A DNA stretch of 64,000 nucleotides. It comes from Methanotorris formicicus Mc-S-70. Lineage in GTDB: Archaea > AGJL01 > Methanococci > Methanococcales > Methanococcaceae. This document shows positions 20,085 to 28,724 of this stretch, piece after piece. Each line of letters opens with the position of its first letter. Position 1 is the stretch's first letter. The notes under the pieces were generated by a model that was not told the DNA's origin, did not search any database, and saw only the letters and a program-made list of their open reading frames with translations. A program made the position numbers and the translations under genes. The stretch covers positions 1 through 64,000 of the forward strand of contig NZ_AGJL01000002.1 of assembly GCF_000243455.1 (NCBI RefSeq), in the 5' to 3' direction.

Positions 20085-20399
20085 TTAGTTTTTCCTTGCG
20101 ATAGTAACAGTTACCCCATAAGCAACTGCCAACATTATTAAAATTCCGACAATCATTGCTATAATTTCTCCAACTTTATCCATGCCCTCGATAGCGTAGT
20201 CAGGCATTGGGGATGGGATGACTGTTCCCTCCTCTTCAAGTCCAATTTGTTGAAGGTTGTGGTGAAGGGCTTTCTCATTTACAATCTTTTCTGCTGCACT
20301 TTCCAATCCATCTGGATTTGGAGATGCTAAAAACGGTGCCAAAATACCAATTACCAAAGATATTACCAATCCATACATTAGGATTTTTTTATTGTCCAT
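20085..20399 (-). CDS. cbiN: Cobalt transport protein CbiN (PDGLE domain)
   Basis: 104 aa with two membrane helices (residues ~7-27 and ~77-99) flanking an extracytoplasmic loop. The motif SPNPDGLESAAEKI just after the first helix is the PDGLE hallmark. It works with CbiM in loading Co2+ for the transporter. Ribosome site AGGTGATATTAA. Lies between cbiM and cbiQ. Confidence 0.9.
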   Translation of the reverse strand: MDNKKILMYGLVISLVIGILAPFLASPNPDGLESAAEKIVNEKALHHNLQQIGLEEEGTVIPSPMPDYAIEGMDKVGEIIAMIVGILIMLAVAYGVTVTIARKN

Positions 20400-20427
20400 T
20401 TAATATCACCTTATTTAATAGATGATT

Positions 20428-21060
20428 TTATTCACTAACTGTTGATTTTGCCCCAATTACCTCAGGTTTTACATTTGAAAGATAGGCAATGACTATTGCT
20501 GTTATTGCCCCTTCAATTATTCCAATACACGCGTGGTAGAGACCCATGTAGTAGAGCCCTTTGTCCAATGGGAATGTTCCAGCAATTGCCATCTCTATTG
20601 CACATACTATTGCAGATAAGAACAATCCAGTCCATCCTGCAATGAATGCAGCAACTGGAGTTCCAACATTTTTCAATGCTTTAAATACATAGTAACCTAC
20701 AAAAGAACAAACAATTCCCATGTTGAAGATATTTGCCCCCATAACCAACAATCCACCATCAGCGAAGAAAACACCTTGAACAATTAAAACCAATGTCAAC
20801 ATTAGAACTCCAGCCCATGGGCTATCAAAGATAATGCTTGTTAAAGCACCACCAACCATGTGACCACTTGTTCCCCATGGAATTGGCATGTTCATTGCTT
20901 GAATAGCGAATATACCTGCTGCTAAAGCAGCGAACAATGGAACTTTTTTCTCATCAAGTTCTTTTGATGCCCATTTCAAGGACATCGCAATAAATGCCAA
21001 AGATATCAACCAAAAAATACCACATTCCCATAGTGGCATAAATCCATCTGGTATGTGCAT
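20428..21060 (-). CDS. cbiM: Cobalt ECF transporter substrate-binding protein CbiM
   Basis: 210 aa, about six hydrophobic helices. The N-terminus [14 protein letters not shown] is diagnostic: in CbiM/NikM the N-terminal amine, His2 and a further His form the square-planar Co2+/Ni2+ site. [15 protein letters not shown] holds the other conserved His. Binds cobalt for corrinoid synthesis, which methyl-transfer steps of methanogenesis need. First gene of cbiMNQ. Confidence 0.93.
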   Translation of the reverse strand: MHIPDGFMPLWECGIFWLISLAFIAMSLKWASKELDEKKVPLFAALAAGIFAIQAMNMPIPWGTSGHMVGGALTSIIFDSPWAGVLMLTLVLIVQGVFFADGGLLVMGANIFNMGIVCSFVGYYVFKALKNVGTPVAAFIAGWTGLFLSAIVCAIEMAIAGTFPLDKGLYYMGLYHACIGIIEGAITAIVIAYLSNVKPEVIGAKSTVSE

Positions 21061-21191
21061 AGTTTCACCTTTTTTTACTATTTCACACTTGTGAATGGTT
21101 TAGTAATACAGTAATACCTAATATTGATATTTCATATTTATAATTTTCTATAAAATTTTTTGTAATAATTTGGAATATTACTTGATTATAG

Positions 21192-21209
21192 GTATTATTC
21201 AAATAATAC
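21192..21209. promoter_or_regulatory. Perfect 18-bp palindrome upstream of cbiM, candidate metal-regulator operator
   Basis: GTATTATT and AATAATAC arms (8 bp each, 2-base centre), 132 bases before cbiM. Related half-sites (agtaatac agtaatac) recur in tandem near 21100-21116. NikR-type metal repressors use GTATGA-like half-sites with a longer spacer, so this is only a candidate. The region is very AT-rich, but an exact 8-bp palindrome plus tandem half-sites is suggestive. Confidence 0.4.
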
Positions 21210-21521
21210 TAAATTTTTAAAAAAATTATGAGGTAATTGTTACTATTTAATCAAAAAAATTATTAAATTAATAAAAGTTATTAAGTTTGTAAATTGTAGG
21301 GTTATATTCCATTTTCCACCATTTGTTAGAATGTGTTAAACAATTGATAACGTACTCGCAGAACGATTGTGGAAATCTATAAATGCTTATATACTCCAAC
21401 ACCATAATAGATTAAGTTTAAGTTAGGAGTATAAGGAAAAATTTGCAAAACAACTATTTATATTCCCCTATTCACACTCGAATAACTTGTAAACACCATA
21501 TACAAATGTAAGGGTGAAATA
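21210..21521. other. Non-coding stretch upstream of pheT
   Basis: No gene seen. It holds a hairpin (cttatatactcc near 21390, pairing with ggagtataag near 21430) with a loop of about 28 bases. Two sequences resemble the livK-leader arm: cgcagaacgatt at about 21358 and tgcaaaacaact at about 21443. Together they may be a diverged relative of the 8888-8995 structure. The pheT ribosome site AGGGTGAAATA is at the right end. Confidence 0.4.
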
Positions 21522-23168
21522 ATGCCAACAATAAATGTTAAAAAATCAGATTTGGAAAGATTGGTCAATATGGACTTATCTGATGCATTTATAGAGGAAA
21601 AGTTTCCTATGATGGGTGTTGAAGTAGAAGAGATTTTTAAGGAAGATTGTGAAAAAGTCGTTCAATTTTCAATAAACCCCAATAGGCCTGATTACTTAAG
21701 TGTTGAAGGATTAGCAAGAGGATTTAGGGGTTTTATTGGAATAGAAACTGGATTAAAAAGATACGATGTTTATGAGAGTGATATAAAGATTTATGTTGAA
21801 GATGTTAAAACAAGGCCGTATATTGCCTTTGCATTGGTTAAGAATGTGCAAATTGATGATGCTGTTTTGGAGAGTATAATAAACTTGCAGGAAAAATTAC
21901 ATTGGACTATTGGAAGGGACAGAAAAAAGGTGGCAATTGGTATTCACGATGCCGATAAGGTTGAATCACCATTTTACTACAAGGAAGTGGATGAAGATGG
22001 GATAAAATTCATTCCTTTAAATGCTGAGGAAGAGATGACTCCAAAAGAGATTTTAGAGAAGCATGAAAAGGGTATAAAATATGCCCACTTAATAAATGAT
22101 AGATTTCCAATAATTTTGGATAAAAATGGCAATGTCTTATCAATGCCTCCAATAATCAACGGAATTCTAACAAAAGTCACAACAGAAACAAGGAACTTAT
22201 TGATTGATGTTACTGGAACTGATAAAAACGCAGTTGAAAATACCTTGAACATCATAGTAACTGCACTTGCAGATAGGGGGGGAACAATATTCAAAACTGA
22301 GGTAATATACAAGGATGAAAAAATAACCTATCCTAACTTAGAACCAAAGATTAAAGAAACAACTCCAGAATTTATAAACAAAACCTTGGGATTAAATTTA
22401 AATGTTGGGGAAATTGTCTCATGCCTTAGGAAGGGAAGAATGGACTCAATTTATGAAAATGGAAGGTTAAAGATATTTATTCCTCCTTATAGAGTTGACA
22501 TATTGCATGAAGTTGATTTTGCTGAAGAAGTAGCAATAAACTACGGTTATGATAAATTTACAGGAGAGTATCCAATTATTGGAACAATTGGAGAAGTTAA
22601 TAAATTAGAGAAAAAATGTGATTTTATAAGAGAAATTATGATTGGATTGGACTTTTATGAGGTTGTAAACTTAACACTCTCAAATCAAAAGATACTATTT
22701 GAAAATATGAGGTTGGATGTTGATGAAAAGGATTATATTGAGGTTTTAAAGCCTGCATCAGTTGAGCATAGGGTTGTTAGAACATCGATATTGCCTTTAT
22801 TGTTAGAAACATTAAGAATAAACAAGCACAAAGAACTCCCGCAAAGAATATTTGAAATTGGAGATTGTGTGGTTATAGATGAGAACTTTGAGACAAGGGG
22901 GAGAACCATAAAGAAGATTGCTGGAGTCGTTATTCACCCAACTGCAAATTTCAATGAAATAAAAAGTTATGTTGAGGCACTTTTAAGGGAATTGAAAATC
23001 AACTATGAACTTGAAAGTTATAAGCATCCTTCATTTATAGATGGAAGATGTGCAAAAATAATATCTAATGGGAAGGGTATTGGATGCTTTGGAGAAATCC
23101 ATCCAGAGGTTATTCTTAATTTTGATTTAGAGCATCCGATAGTTGGTTTTGAGATTGAGATCGAATAA
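21522..23168 (+). CDS. pheT: Phenylalanyl-tRNA synthetase beta subunit
   Basis: 548 aa, the short archaeal form without the bacterial tRNA-binding extension. Starts MPTINVKKSDLERLVN. Seen: FSINPNRPDYLSVEGLARGFRGF (B1-like), the B3/B4 region with the Phe-editing site, and IPPYRVDILHEVDFAEEVAINYGYDKF followed by EFINKTLGL (B5/catalytic-like). Forms an alpha2-beta2 enzyme with PheS (not in the window) that charges tRNA-Phe. Good ribosome site. Confidence 0.95.
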   Translation: MPTINVKKSDLERLVNMDLSDAFIEEKFPMMGVEVEEIFKEDCEKVVQFSINPNRPDYLSVEGLARGFRGFIGIETGLKRYDVYESDIKIYVEDVKTRPYIAFALVKNVQIDDAVLESIINLQEKLHWTIGRDRKKVAIGIHDADKVESPFYYKEVDEDGIKFIPLNAEEEMTPKEILEKHEKGIKYAHLINDRFPIILDKNGNVLSMPPIINGILTKVTTETRNLLIDVTGTDKNAVENTLNIIVTALADRGGTIFKTEVIYKDEKITYPNLEPKIKETTPEFINKTLGLNLNVGEIVSCLRKGRMDSIYENGRLKIFIPPYRVDILHEVDFAEEVAINYGYDKFTGEYPIIGTIGEVNKLEKKCDFIREIMIGLDFYEVVNLTLSNQKILFENMRLDVDEKDYIEVLKPASVEHRVVRTSILPLLLETLRINKHKELPQRIFEIGDCVVIDENFETRGRTIKKIAGVVIHPTANFNEIKSYVEALLRELKINYELESYKHPSFIDGRCAKIISNGKGIGCFGEIHPEVILNFDLEHPIVGFEIEIE

Positions 23169-23273
23169 ATTTTTATATTTTTTATAGAATTATTTAATGG
23201 ACTATTAATTAATTGAACTTGAAACGGTTTAAATAAGATACAAAAAAGGTATTAAAAGATCATGGAGGTATTT

Positions 23274-23528
23274 TTATTCTTTATTGTACTCATCATAATA
23301 ATTTGCATTAGCAATAGCATGGGCTGCAAATGGACATAGTATTAAATAAACCAACGCCAATAATGGCTGGTTCATTATTAGCATAATAATTATGCATGCT
23401 ATATCAATAACACCAGCAATGTGCAATCTTGCATAGAGGATGTTTTTTCTATCTTCCTCCATCCAAAGCCTTATAGATGCCAACAAAATTCCTATCGAAG
23501 ATACGATGAGAACAACATTATCAAGCAC
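23274..23528 (-). CDS. MnhG/PhaG-like small membrane protein, possibly a subunit of energy-converting hydrogenase
   Basis: 84 aa, three hydrophobic helices. The segment ILYARLHIAGVIDIACIIIMLI resembles the (Y/F)xRLHxxGxxD signature of MnhG/PhaG, a subunit of Na+/H+ antiporters. Methanogen Ehb/Eha membrane hydrogenases carry homologous small subunits (for example EhbB). Which complex it belongs to cannot be told here, because no hydrogenase genes adjoin it. It lies between pheT and tmk, on the opposite strand to both. Confidence 0.55.
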   Translation of the reverse strand: MLDNVVLIVSSIGILLASIRLWMEEDRKNILYARLHIAGVIDIACIIIMLIMNQPLLALVYLILCPFAAHAIANANYYDEYNKE

Positions 23529-23599
23529 AGTCCCACCATAATTGTTAATGATTAATCATTATAATTTGACTACTGCAATATATAATTTTTGGTGATATG

Positions 23600-24154
23600 A
23601 TGTTTATTGTATTTGAGGGTATAGATGGAAGTGGAAAAACCACACAGGCAAAGTTGTTGGCAAAAAAATTGAATGCATTTTACACCTATGAACCAACAGA
23701 TGGATTAATTGGGAGATTAATAAGGGAAATTTTAAAGGGGGAGAAAAAATGTGAAAAAGAAACTCTTGCACTGATGTTCGCTGCTGATAGGGTTGAGCAT
23801 ATTAGATTAATTGAAGAAAAACTTAGAGAATCCCATGTTGTTTGTGATAGATATCTCTACTCATCCATTGCCTATCAAACATCCCAAGGTGTTGATGAGG
23901 ACTTTATTTTGCAGATAAATAGATTTGCAAAGAAACCAGATGTTGTTGTTTTGCTTACTGTTGATATAGAAGAAGGGATTAAAAGGTTGGGAAAAGAAAA
24001 GGAGATTTTTGAGAAGGAAAGGTTCTTAAAAAAGGTTCAAAACAAGTATTTGGAACTTGCAAAAAAGGAGGATTTTATTGTTATTGATACTACAAACAGA
24101 AGTATCGATGATGTGCATGAGGATGTGCTAAATCAAATAAATGTAAAACTTTAA
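23600..24154 (+). CDS. tmk: Thymidylate kinase
   Basis: 184 aa. Phosphorylates dTMP to dTDP. P-loop [14 protein letters not shown] at residues ~5-18, the DR(Y) motif [12 protein letters not shown] and a LID region with basic residues ([15 protein letters not shown]). Start placed at the second ATG (MFIVFEG), because GGTGAT directly abuts the first. Confidence 0.94.
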   Translation: MFIVFEGIDGSGKTTQAKLLAKKLNAFYTYEPTDGLIGRLIREILKGEKKCEKETLALMFAADRVEHIRLIEEKLRESHVVCDRYLYSSIAYQTSQGVDEDFILQINRFAKKPDVVVLLTVDIEEGIKRLGKEKEIFEKERFLKKVQNKYLELAKKEDFIVIDTTNRSIDDVHEDVLNQINVKL

Positions 24155-24245
24155 AATGTAAAAAATAGTATGATATAGTAAGGAATATATAATGAATGAG
24201 ATATAATGAATAGCATTACAATCTATGGGGAGGAGGAACGGTAAA

Positions 24246-24665
24246 ATGTATACAATGAAAATCAAAGAAAAGGAGTTATCTGTTAAATGTAGTGGGGGAA
24301 ATATCGTATTGGAATTAAGGGAAGAAAGTGGGGAAGAAATAAGTTCTATGACCTTAGATAAAGAATCAGCAGCATTGTTTTCTGTGTTGTTAAATGAAGG
24401 TATTGTTACTGCAGAAAAAATAAACAAAGATTTCAAAAAAGATGGAGTAATATTGAAGAAGATACAAGATGTAGGAACATGTTTTGCAAGTGATGGGAGG
24501 TTATCAATAGCGGTTCTTCCAGCAGATGAAAAAAGAACTGCATCTATGATAATAGGCATGCATAAAGAGGATGAGCATGCATCAATTGTCATGAAACCTA
24601 AGAAAGCAGCATATTTGAGTTTATTGATCGTAGAGGTAATAAAATCACTTATAAATAAAAATTAA
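24246..24665 (+). CDS. Conserved hypothetical protein, soluble
   Basis: 139 aa, not recognised. Mixed alpha/beta composition: MYTMKIKEKELSVKCSGGNIVLELREESGEEISS, SDGRLSIAVLPADEKRTASMIIGMHKEDEHASIVM, and a C-terminal helix rich in hydrophobic residues (AAYLSLLIVEVIKSLI). Start at ATG 24246, behind GGGAGGAGGAACGG. It overlaps the end of hjc by four bases, tail to tail. Confidence 0.6.
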   Translation: MYTMKIKEKELSVKCSGGNIVLELREESGEEISSMTLDKESAALFSVLLNEGIVTAEKINKDFKKDGVILKKIQDVGTCFASDGRLSIAVLPADEKRTASMIIGMHKEDEHASIVMKPKKAAYLSLLIVEVIKSLINKN

Positions 24666-25057
24666 ATAATTTCATCAAACTTTATTTGCCTATCCTCTCC
24701 TACAAGTTCTTTGAAATCTATGGCAATAACCTGTATTTTTTTGTAATCTAAGGCATAGTTTTTTCCATCTGTATGCAATAGATGGGGGTTTATAAATAGC
24801 CATTTTCCTTTAATTTTTAATGCAAGGTAAGGTTTTCCCCCAAAGGTTTCTGAGAATGATATTAACTTGTCGATATCCTCTTTTTTAACGTAAAATTTTT
24901 CCTTTGATGTTGATTTACACTCAAATATGTAAATAGTCCCATTTCTTCCTGCAATTATGTCCACTCCATGACTTCCCGCACTCCTAACTACAGCAAAACC
25001 CTTTTCCTCAAGAGATTTTTTTAATTCCCTTTCAAAATTACTCCCTTTCCTATACAT
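24662..25057 (-). CDS. hjc: Holliday junction resolvase Hjc
   Basis: 131 aa. Cleaves four-way DNA junctions in recombination. Starts MYRKGSNFERELKKSLEEKGF with the conserved Glu. The nuclease core is AGSHGVDIIAGRNGTIYIFECKST, with the Asp and Glu-x-Lys of the PD-(D/E)xK fold. The start follows GTGAGGATG; an upstream GTG lies in the ribosome site. Cotranscribed with the marker-6 and cobT genes upstream. Confidence 0.93.
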   Translation of the reverse strand: MYRKGSNFERELKKSLEEKGFAVVRSAGSHGVDIIAGRNGTIYIFECKSTSKEKFYVKKEDIDKLISFSETFGGKPYLALKIKGKWLFINPHLLHTDGKNYALDYKKIQVIAIDFKELVGEDRQIKFDEII

Positions 25058-25074
25058 CATCCTCACAATGAGAT

Positions 25075-25512
25075 TTATTTTAATTCCTCATCAATAATCT
25101 TTATAAATGCTTTAATATCAAGTTTATGTTTTTCGATTTTTTCTTCATCTACTTTTTCCATTGGGAGGATTCCTTCCTTCTCAATTTCATCTAATGCCTC
25201 TGCAATCTTATTCAATACTCTTTGTTCTGCCTCTAATTGGTGAAATCCTTCTCTCGGCCCCCCTCCCCTAAATGCCCTACATCTCCTCTTATCCCAAATT
25301 GGGAATCCCCTATCTTTACAAAATATCTTATTCTTTTCAAGATTTCTAACTATATTTGTCACTTCATCAACAACATCATCTTCTCCTTCAATATATGCTC
25401 CAAAGCACGTTTCCTTAACATTTATGTCATAATTCAATGAATTCAAGAATCTGAATAGTTTTGATGGTGTGGTTTCTGCATTATCTGCTAAAACTATTAC
25501 CTTGGTTTTCAT
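25075..25512 (-). CDS. Methanogenesis marker protein 6 family (DUF2102)
   Basis: 145 aa. Recognised from FLNSLNYDINVKETCFGAYIEGE and the strongly conserved GFPIWDKRRCRAFRGGGPREGFHQLEAEQ-type block (split here over two conserved stretches). The family occurs in methyl-coenzyme M reductase-bearing archaea. Its exact role is not settled; genes with this distribution are thought to serve maturation or function of methyl-coenzyme M reductase. Located between cobT and hjc with ~18-base gaps. Confidence 0.72.
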   Translation of the reverse strand: MKTKVIVLADNAETTPSKLFRFLNSLNYDINVKETCFGAYIEGEDDVVDEVTNIVRNLEKNKIFCKDRGFPIWDKRRCRAFRGGGPREGFHQLEAEQRVLNKIAEALDEIEKEGILPMEKVDEEKIEKHKLDIKAFIKIIDEELK

Positions 25513-25531
25513 TTTTCCACCCTATAATTTT

Positions 25532-26596
25532 TTATTTTATTATATCCCTATACCACCTATAATAATTCTTCTCCACATATCCCCTAACTTCATCTGGTTC
25601 CAATCCATTTATATATGCATAAGAAGCAATGCCTCCAGCACCAACCCCTTCTTTTACAGAGCCCCTACAATATGCCTTTAAACCATCAATTTTCGCTTTT
25701 TCATAGTTAAATTTTGATGCAAGTATTGGAACGTCCCCTATCTGCTCAACAATTCCTTTCAAATCAGCATTCTTATCATTTAAAACAAATTCCGTTGTCC
25801 CTATTGAAATTAGTCCACTTTTTATAGCATCTTTATCTATCTCCTTTATCACCGCAAGAACACTTGCCATCTGTGTTCCACCAGCCAAAATTACTGGTTT
25901 TTTATTTTCCACTGCTGCAACTGCCATACCTGCAACGGTAGGCATCATGGTATCTCCAACAGCATTTAAAACATCAAAAACACAACTCTTTCCAATCTCT
26001 ATTTTTGCACTTTTTAATCCACTTCTTACAACCTCCATTTTTAACTCGTGGGGGTTATTTACTGAACCGGAACTTACCTTTCCCTCTGCATCATAACCCA
26101 AACCAACTAAAATGCCTAATGCAGTTGTTGTTCCTCCAGGGACACTCTCACCAATAATCAAACAATCATAAATTAAATTTTTTCCGAGGGTGTAGCCTTT
26201 TTCAAATAACTCCTTAGAGTTCTCCATTGCCTTTCCTTTTCTTATATCTCCAGTGGGGTTTTCATTTACCTTTATGTATGGAACGTTTGGTTTAACAAAA
26301 CATCCAGCATCAATAGTTAGAGTGGGGATGTTTTTTAAATCCATGCATGCCCTTGTAATTGTTGCTGGAGAAGGGCAGCCAGTTGCATCTATTGGTGGAG
26401 TGGGGAGGCAGATACTTTTTCCCAAAACCACCAACTCCATATCAGCGGCTGGTGTGTAGGCGATAACATCCCTATGCACACCAGATATTGGGACGTATTT
26501 TGTTGTTTCAATAGATGCGATAACACAAGAAAATAATCCCTTTTTACCCTTTATTTCATCCAAAAATCCATTTTCATTAATTGTTATTAATGGCAT
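25532..26596 (-). CDS. cobT: Nicotinate-nucleotide:dimethylbenzimidazole phosphoribosyltransferase, archaeal CobT
   Basis: 354 aa. Activates the lower-ligand base of cobamides. Family text: YVPISGVHRDVIAYTPAADMELVVLGKS, PTPPIDATGCPSPATITRA, IIGESVPGGTTTALGILVGLGYDAEGKVSSGS and ILAGGTQMASVLA. This matches the archaeal CobT group, formerly UPF0284. It heads a leftward cobT-marker 6-hjc run and shares a promoter region with the divergent aksF (TATA-like ctatatatag near 26653). Confidence 0.93.
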   Translation of the reverse strand: MPLITINENGFLDEIKGKKGLFSCVIASIETTKYVPISGVHRDVIAYTPAADMELVVLGKSICLPTPPIDATGCPSPATITRACMDLKNIPTLTIDAGCFVKPNVPYIKVNENPTGDIRKGKAMENSKELFEKGYTLGKNLIYDCLIIGESVPGGTTTALGILVGLGYDAEGKVSSGSVNNPHELKMEVVRSGLKSAKIEIGKSCVFDVLNAVGDTMMPTVAGMAVAAVENKKPVILAGGTQMASVLAVIKEIDKDAIKSGLISIGTTEFVLNDKNADLKGIVEQIGDVPILASKFNYEKAKIDGLKAYCRGSVKEGVGAGGIASYAYINGLEPDEVRGYVEKNYYRWYRDIIK

Positions 26597-26750
26597 ATTC
26601 CCACTTTGTGTTTTTTATGAGCATGCATTGCTAAATACATATTTTCCATAATGCTATATATAGTATACCAAAAATAAAATGCATTCCTAAAATTTTTATA
26701 TTTTGTTTTTTTATGTAATAACCATCAAAAATATCTCTACGGTGATAATG

Positions 26751-27752
26751 ATGGCACATAAGATTTGCGTAATAGAGGGAGATGGAATTGGAAAAGAAGT
26801 TGTTCCAGCAAGTATTAATGTTTTAGAAGCAACTGGTGTGGATTTTGAATTTATATATGCAGAGGCGGGAGATGAGGTTTTTGAAAAAACAGGAAAGGCA
26901 TTGCCAGAAGAAACAGTTGAGAAAGCATTAGAAAGTGATGCAGTATTCTTTGGAGCAGCAGGAGAGACAGCAGCAGATGTTATCGTTAAATTAAGGCAGA
27001 TTTTAAAAACCTACGCAAATGTTAGACCAGTTAAGGCATATAAAGGAATAAATTGCCTAAGGGATGATATTGATTATGTAATTGTTAGGGAAAACACTGA
27101 AGGTCTCTACAAGGGATTAGAGGCAGAGATTGATGAAGGAATAACAACAGCAACAAGAGTAATAACAAGAAAGGCATGTGAAAGGATATTTAAATTTGCA
27201 TTTGAATTGGCAAGGGATAGAAAGAAACAAGGAAAAGAAGGAAAAGTAACTTGTGCTCACAAGGCAAATGTCTTAAAAGTAACTGATGGATTGTTTAAGA
27301 AGGTGTTCTATGAGGTTGCAGAGGAATACGATGATATTAAAGTAGAGGACTACTATATCGATGCAATGAACATGTACATCATAACAAAACCTCAGGTGTT
27401 TGATGTTGTTGTTACATCCAACTTGTTTGGGGATATCTTATCAGATGGTGCAGCAGGAACTGTTGGAGGTTTAGGATTGGCTCCATCAGCAAACATTGGG
27501 GATGAGCATGGGTTATTTGAGCCAGTCCATGGTTCAGCCCCAGATATTGCAGGGAAGGGAATAGCAAATCCAACAGCAACAATATTAAGTGGAGTCTTAA
27601 TGCTTAGATATTTGAAGGAGTTTGAAGCAGCAGATAAAATAGAGAAGGCATTGGAAGAAGTTTTAGCAGCGGGTTTAACAACTCCTGACTTGGGAGGGAA
27701 ATTAAATACCTTCCAAATGGCAGAAGAGGTTGCAAAAAGAGTTGAAAAATAA
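26751..27752 (+). CDS. aksF: Homoisocitrate dehydrogenase of coenzyme B synthesis
   Basis: 333 aa, starting MAHKICVIEGDGIGKEVVP. NAD(P)-dependent beta-decarboxylating dehydrogenase: GDGIGKE, FFGAAGETAADVIVKLR, NTEGLYKG, DAMNMYII, SNLFGDILSDGAAGTVGGLGLAPSANIG and FEPVHGSAPDIAGKGIANP. The family also contains LeuB and isocitrate dehydrogenase. The close match to the methanogen AksF sequence type and adjacency to cobT, as in Methanocaldococcus, favour AksF, which extends 2-oxo acids towards coenzyme B. Start chosen four bases after GGTGAT. Confidence 0.85.
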   Translation: MAHKICVIEGDGIGKEVVPASINVLEATGVDFEFIYAEAGDEVFEKTGKALPEETVEKALESDAVFFGAAGETAADVIVKLRQILKTYANVRPVKAYKGINCLRDDIDYVIVRENTEGLYKGLEAEIDEGITTATRVITRKACERIFKFAFELARDRKKQGKEGKVTCAHKANVLKVTDGLFKKVFYEVAEEYDDIKVEDYYIDAMNMYIITKPQVFDVVVTSNLFGDILSDGAAGTVGGLGLAPSANIGDEHGLFEPVHGSAPDIAGKGIANPTATILSGVLMLRYLKEFEAADKIEKALEEVLAAGLTTPDLGGKLNTFQMAEEVAKRVEK

Positions 27753-27766
27753 TAATTTTTTTATTT

Positions 27767-28219
27767 TCATTTATTTTCAAGATTTTCTAAGATTCTTTTT
27801 AAGGTTACTACTATTGGTGTTGGATTGTGGAATGCCCTAACAAAGTATGTCTCTACACCATTCTCTTTTAATGTATTTACAAAGTCCTCTTTCATTTCTC
27901 TACCAAATACAATTCCTATGGTTTTTGCCTTATATTTGTGCATGTAGGTTATTGTATAACTAACTCCTGCATCGTTGTGGACAAAACTGATGATATAATC
28001 CACATCAAACGCCTCCTTCAACCCCTCATCAATCTCTTGAAATCCAACATTTTTTATATATAACTTTTCTGGATCTGCAGTTTCAACCAATCTCAATGCT
28101 GCAGGATTTGCAGAAACAAAAACCTCATAACCTTTCTTCTTTAGCATATTTGTTAAATAAATAAATGATGGAACCAAAACTGGAGGTTCTGGACATCCAA
28201 GTAATATTAAAACCCTCAT
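27767..28219 (-). CDS. DUF1890 family protein
   Basis: 150 aa, start MRVLILLGCPEPPVLVPSFIY. Rossmann-like alternation (VLILLG, YEVFVSANPAALRLVETADP, DYIISFVHNDAGVSYTITY, AKTIGIVFGREM). A methanogen-specific family of unknown function, regularly next to DUF1894, as here (four bases downstream of it). Possibly a partner pair in methanogenesis; not demonstrated. Confidence 0.75.
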   Translation of the reverse strand: MRVLILLGCPEPPVLVPSFIYLTNMLKKKGYEVFVSANPAALRLVETADPEKLYIKNVGFQEIDEGLKEAFDVDYIISFVHNDAGVSYTITYMHKYKAKTIGIVFGREMKEDFVNTLKENGVETYFVRAFHNPTPIVVTLKRILENLENK

Positions 28220-28223
28220 AATT

Positions 28224-28553
28224 TCACCAGAATTTTAATTTTGATAGTATTCCTTTTTTATCTTTTTTATTTTTGTTTTCTTTATCTTTTTCTAATTCTC
28301 TATCTTTTTCTTCTTCAGTTTTAATCTTTAAAACAAAAGTCCCATAGCATGGTTTTGTGTATGGGAATATTACATAGTTATCTTCATAAGCAATAGGAAT
28401 TGGTGGGATTCCAATTAAAAAAATCCCTTCGAATATTTCCTCTCCTGCGTTCACTTCCTTAACATTTTTAAAATTTTTTCTTATAAATTCTGCACACTCC
28501 TTAAACCCTCCTTTATATAGAATTTCATAGTTTAATTTATCAATACATGACAT
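28224..28553 (-). CDS. DUF1894 family protein
   Basis: 109 aa. Text FRKNFKNVKEV-like (AEFIRKNFKNVKEVNAGEEIFEGIFLIGIPPIPIAYED) and FPYTKPCYGTFVLKI identify the methanogen DUF1894 family. The tail after residue ~80 is a highly charged Lys/Glu stretch ending KLKFW. Unknown function; paired with DUF1890 in one operon. Confidence 0.72.
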   Translation of the reverse strand: MSCIDKLNYEILYKGGFKECAEFIRKNFKNVKEVNAGEEIFEGIFLIGIPPIPIAYEDNYVIFPYTKPCYGTFVLKIKTEEEKDRELEKDKENKNKKDKKGILSKLKFW

Positions 28554-28616
28554 AATTTCACCATGGGTGTTTTATGGTGTCAATTACAATGCATTAAATA
28601 AATATTTTTTGCCTCG

Positions 28617-28718
28617 TTGTTTGCGAATTTTTTTGAAGTAGTTTCTATACTTCAAATTTTGAATAAATCAAATAATTTCCTAATTTATAGAAGTTATGCG
28701 ACATCTAACGCAAACAAT
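28617..28718. repeat. ~100-bp palindromic structure behind mvk
   Basis: Outer arms ttgtttgcg (28617-28625) and cgcaaacaa (28710-28718) are exact inverse repeats. Inside, tttgaagta / tacttcaaa forms a nine-pair hairpin near 28631-28655. It lies between the DUF1894 start and the mvk stop, the only gap over 150 bases in this area. Could be the mvk terminator region or a small mobile element. Confidence 0.5.
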
Positions 28719-28724
28719 TTCTAA

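Noticed and set aside
21061-21521. Cobalamin riboswitch upstream of cbiM
   Set aside because: No B12-box-like sequence or matching fold is seen, and these riboswitches are essentially bacterial; only a palindrome and AT-rich DNA are present.
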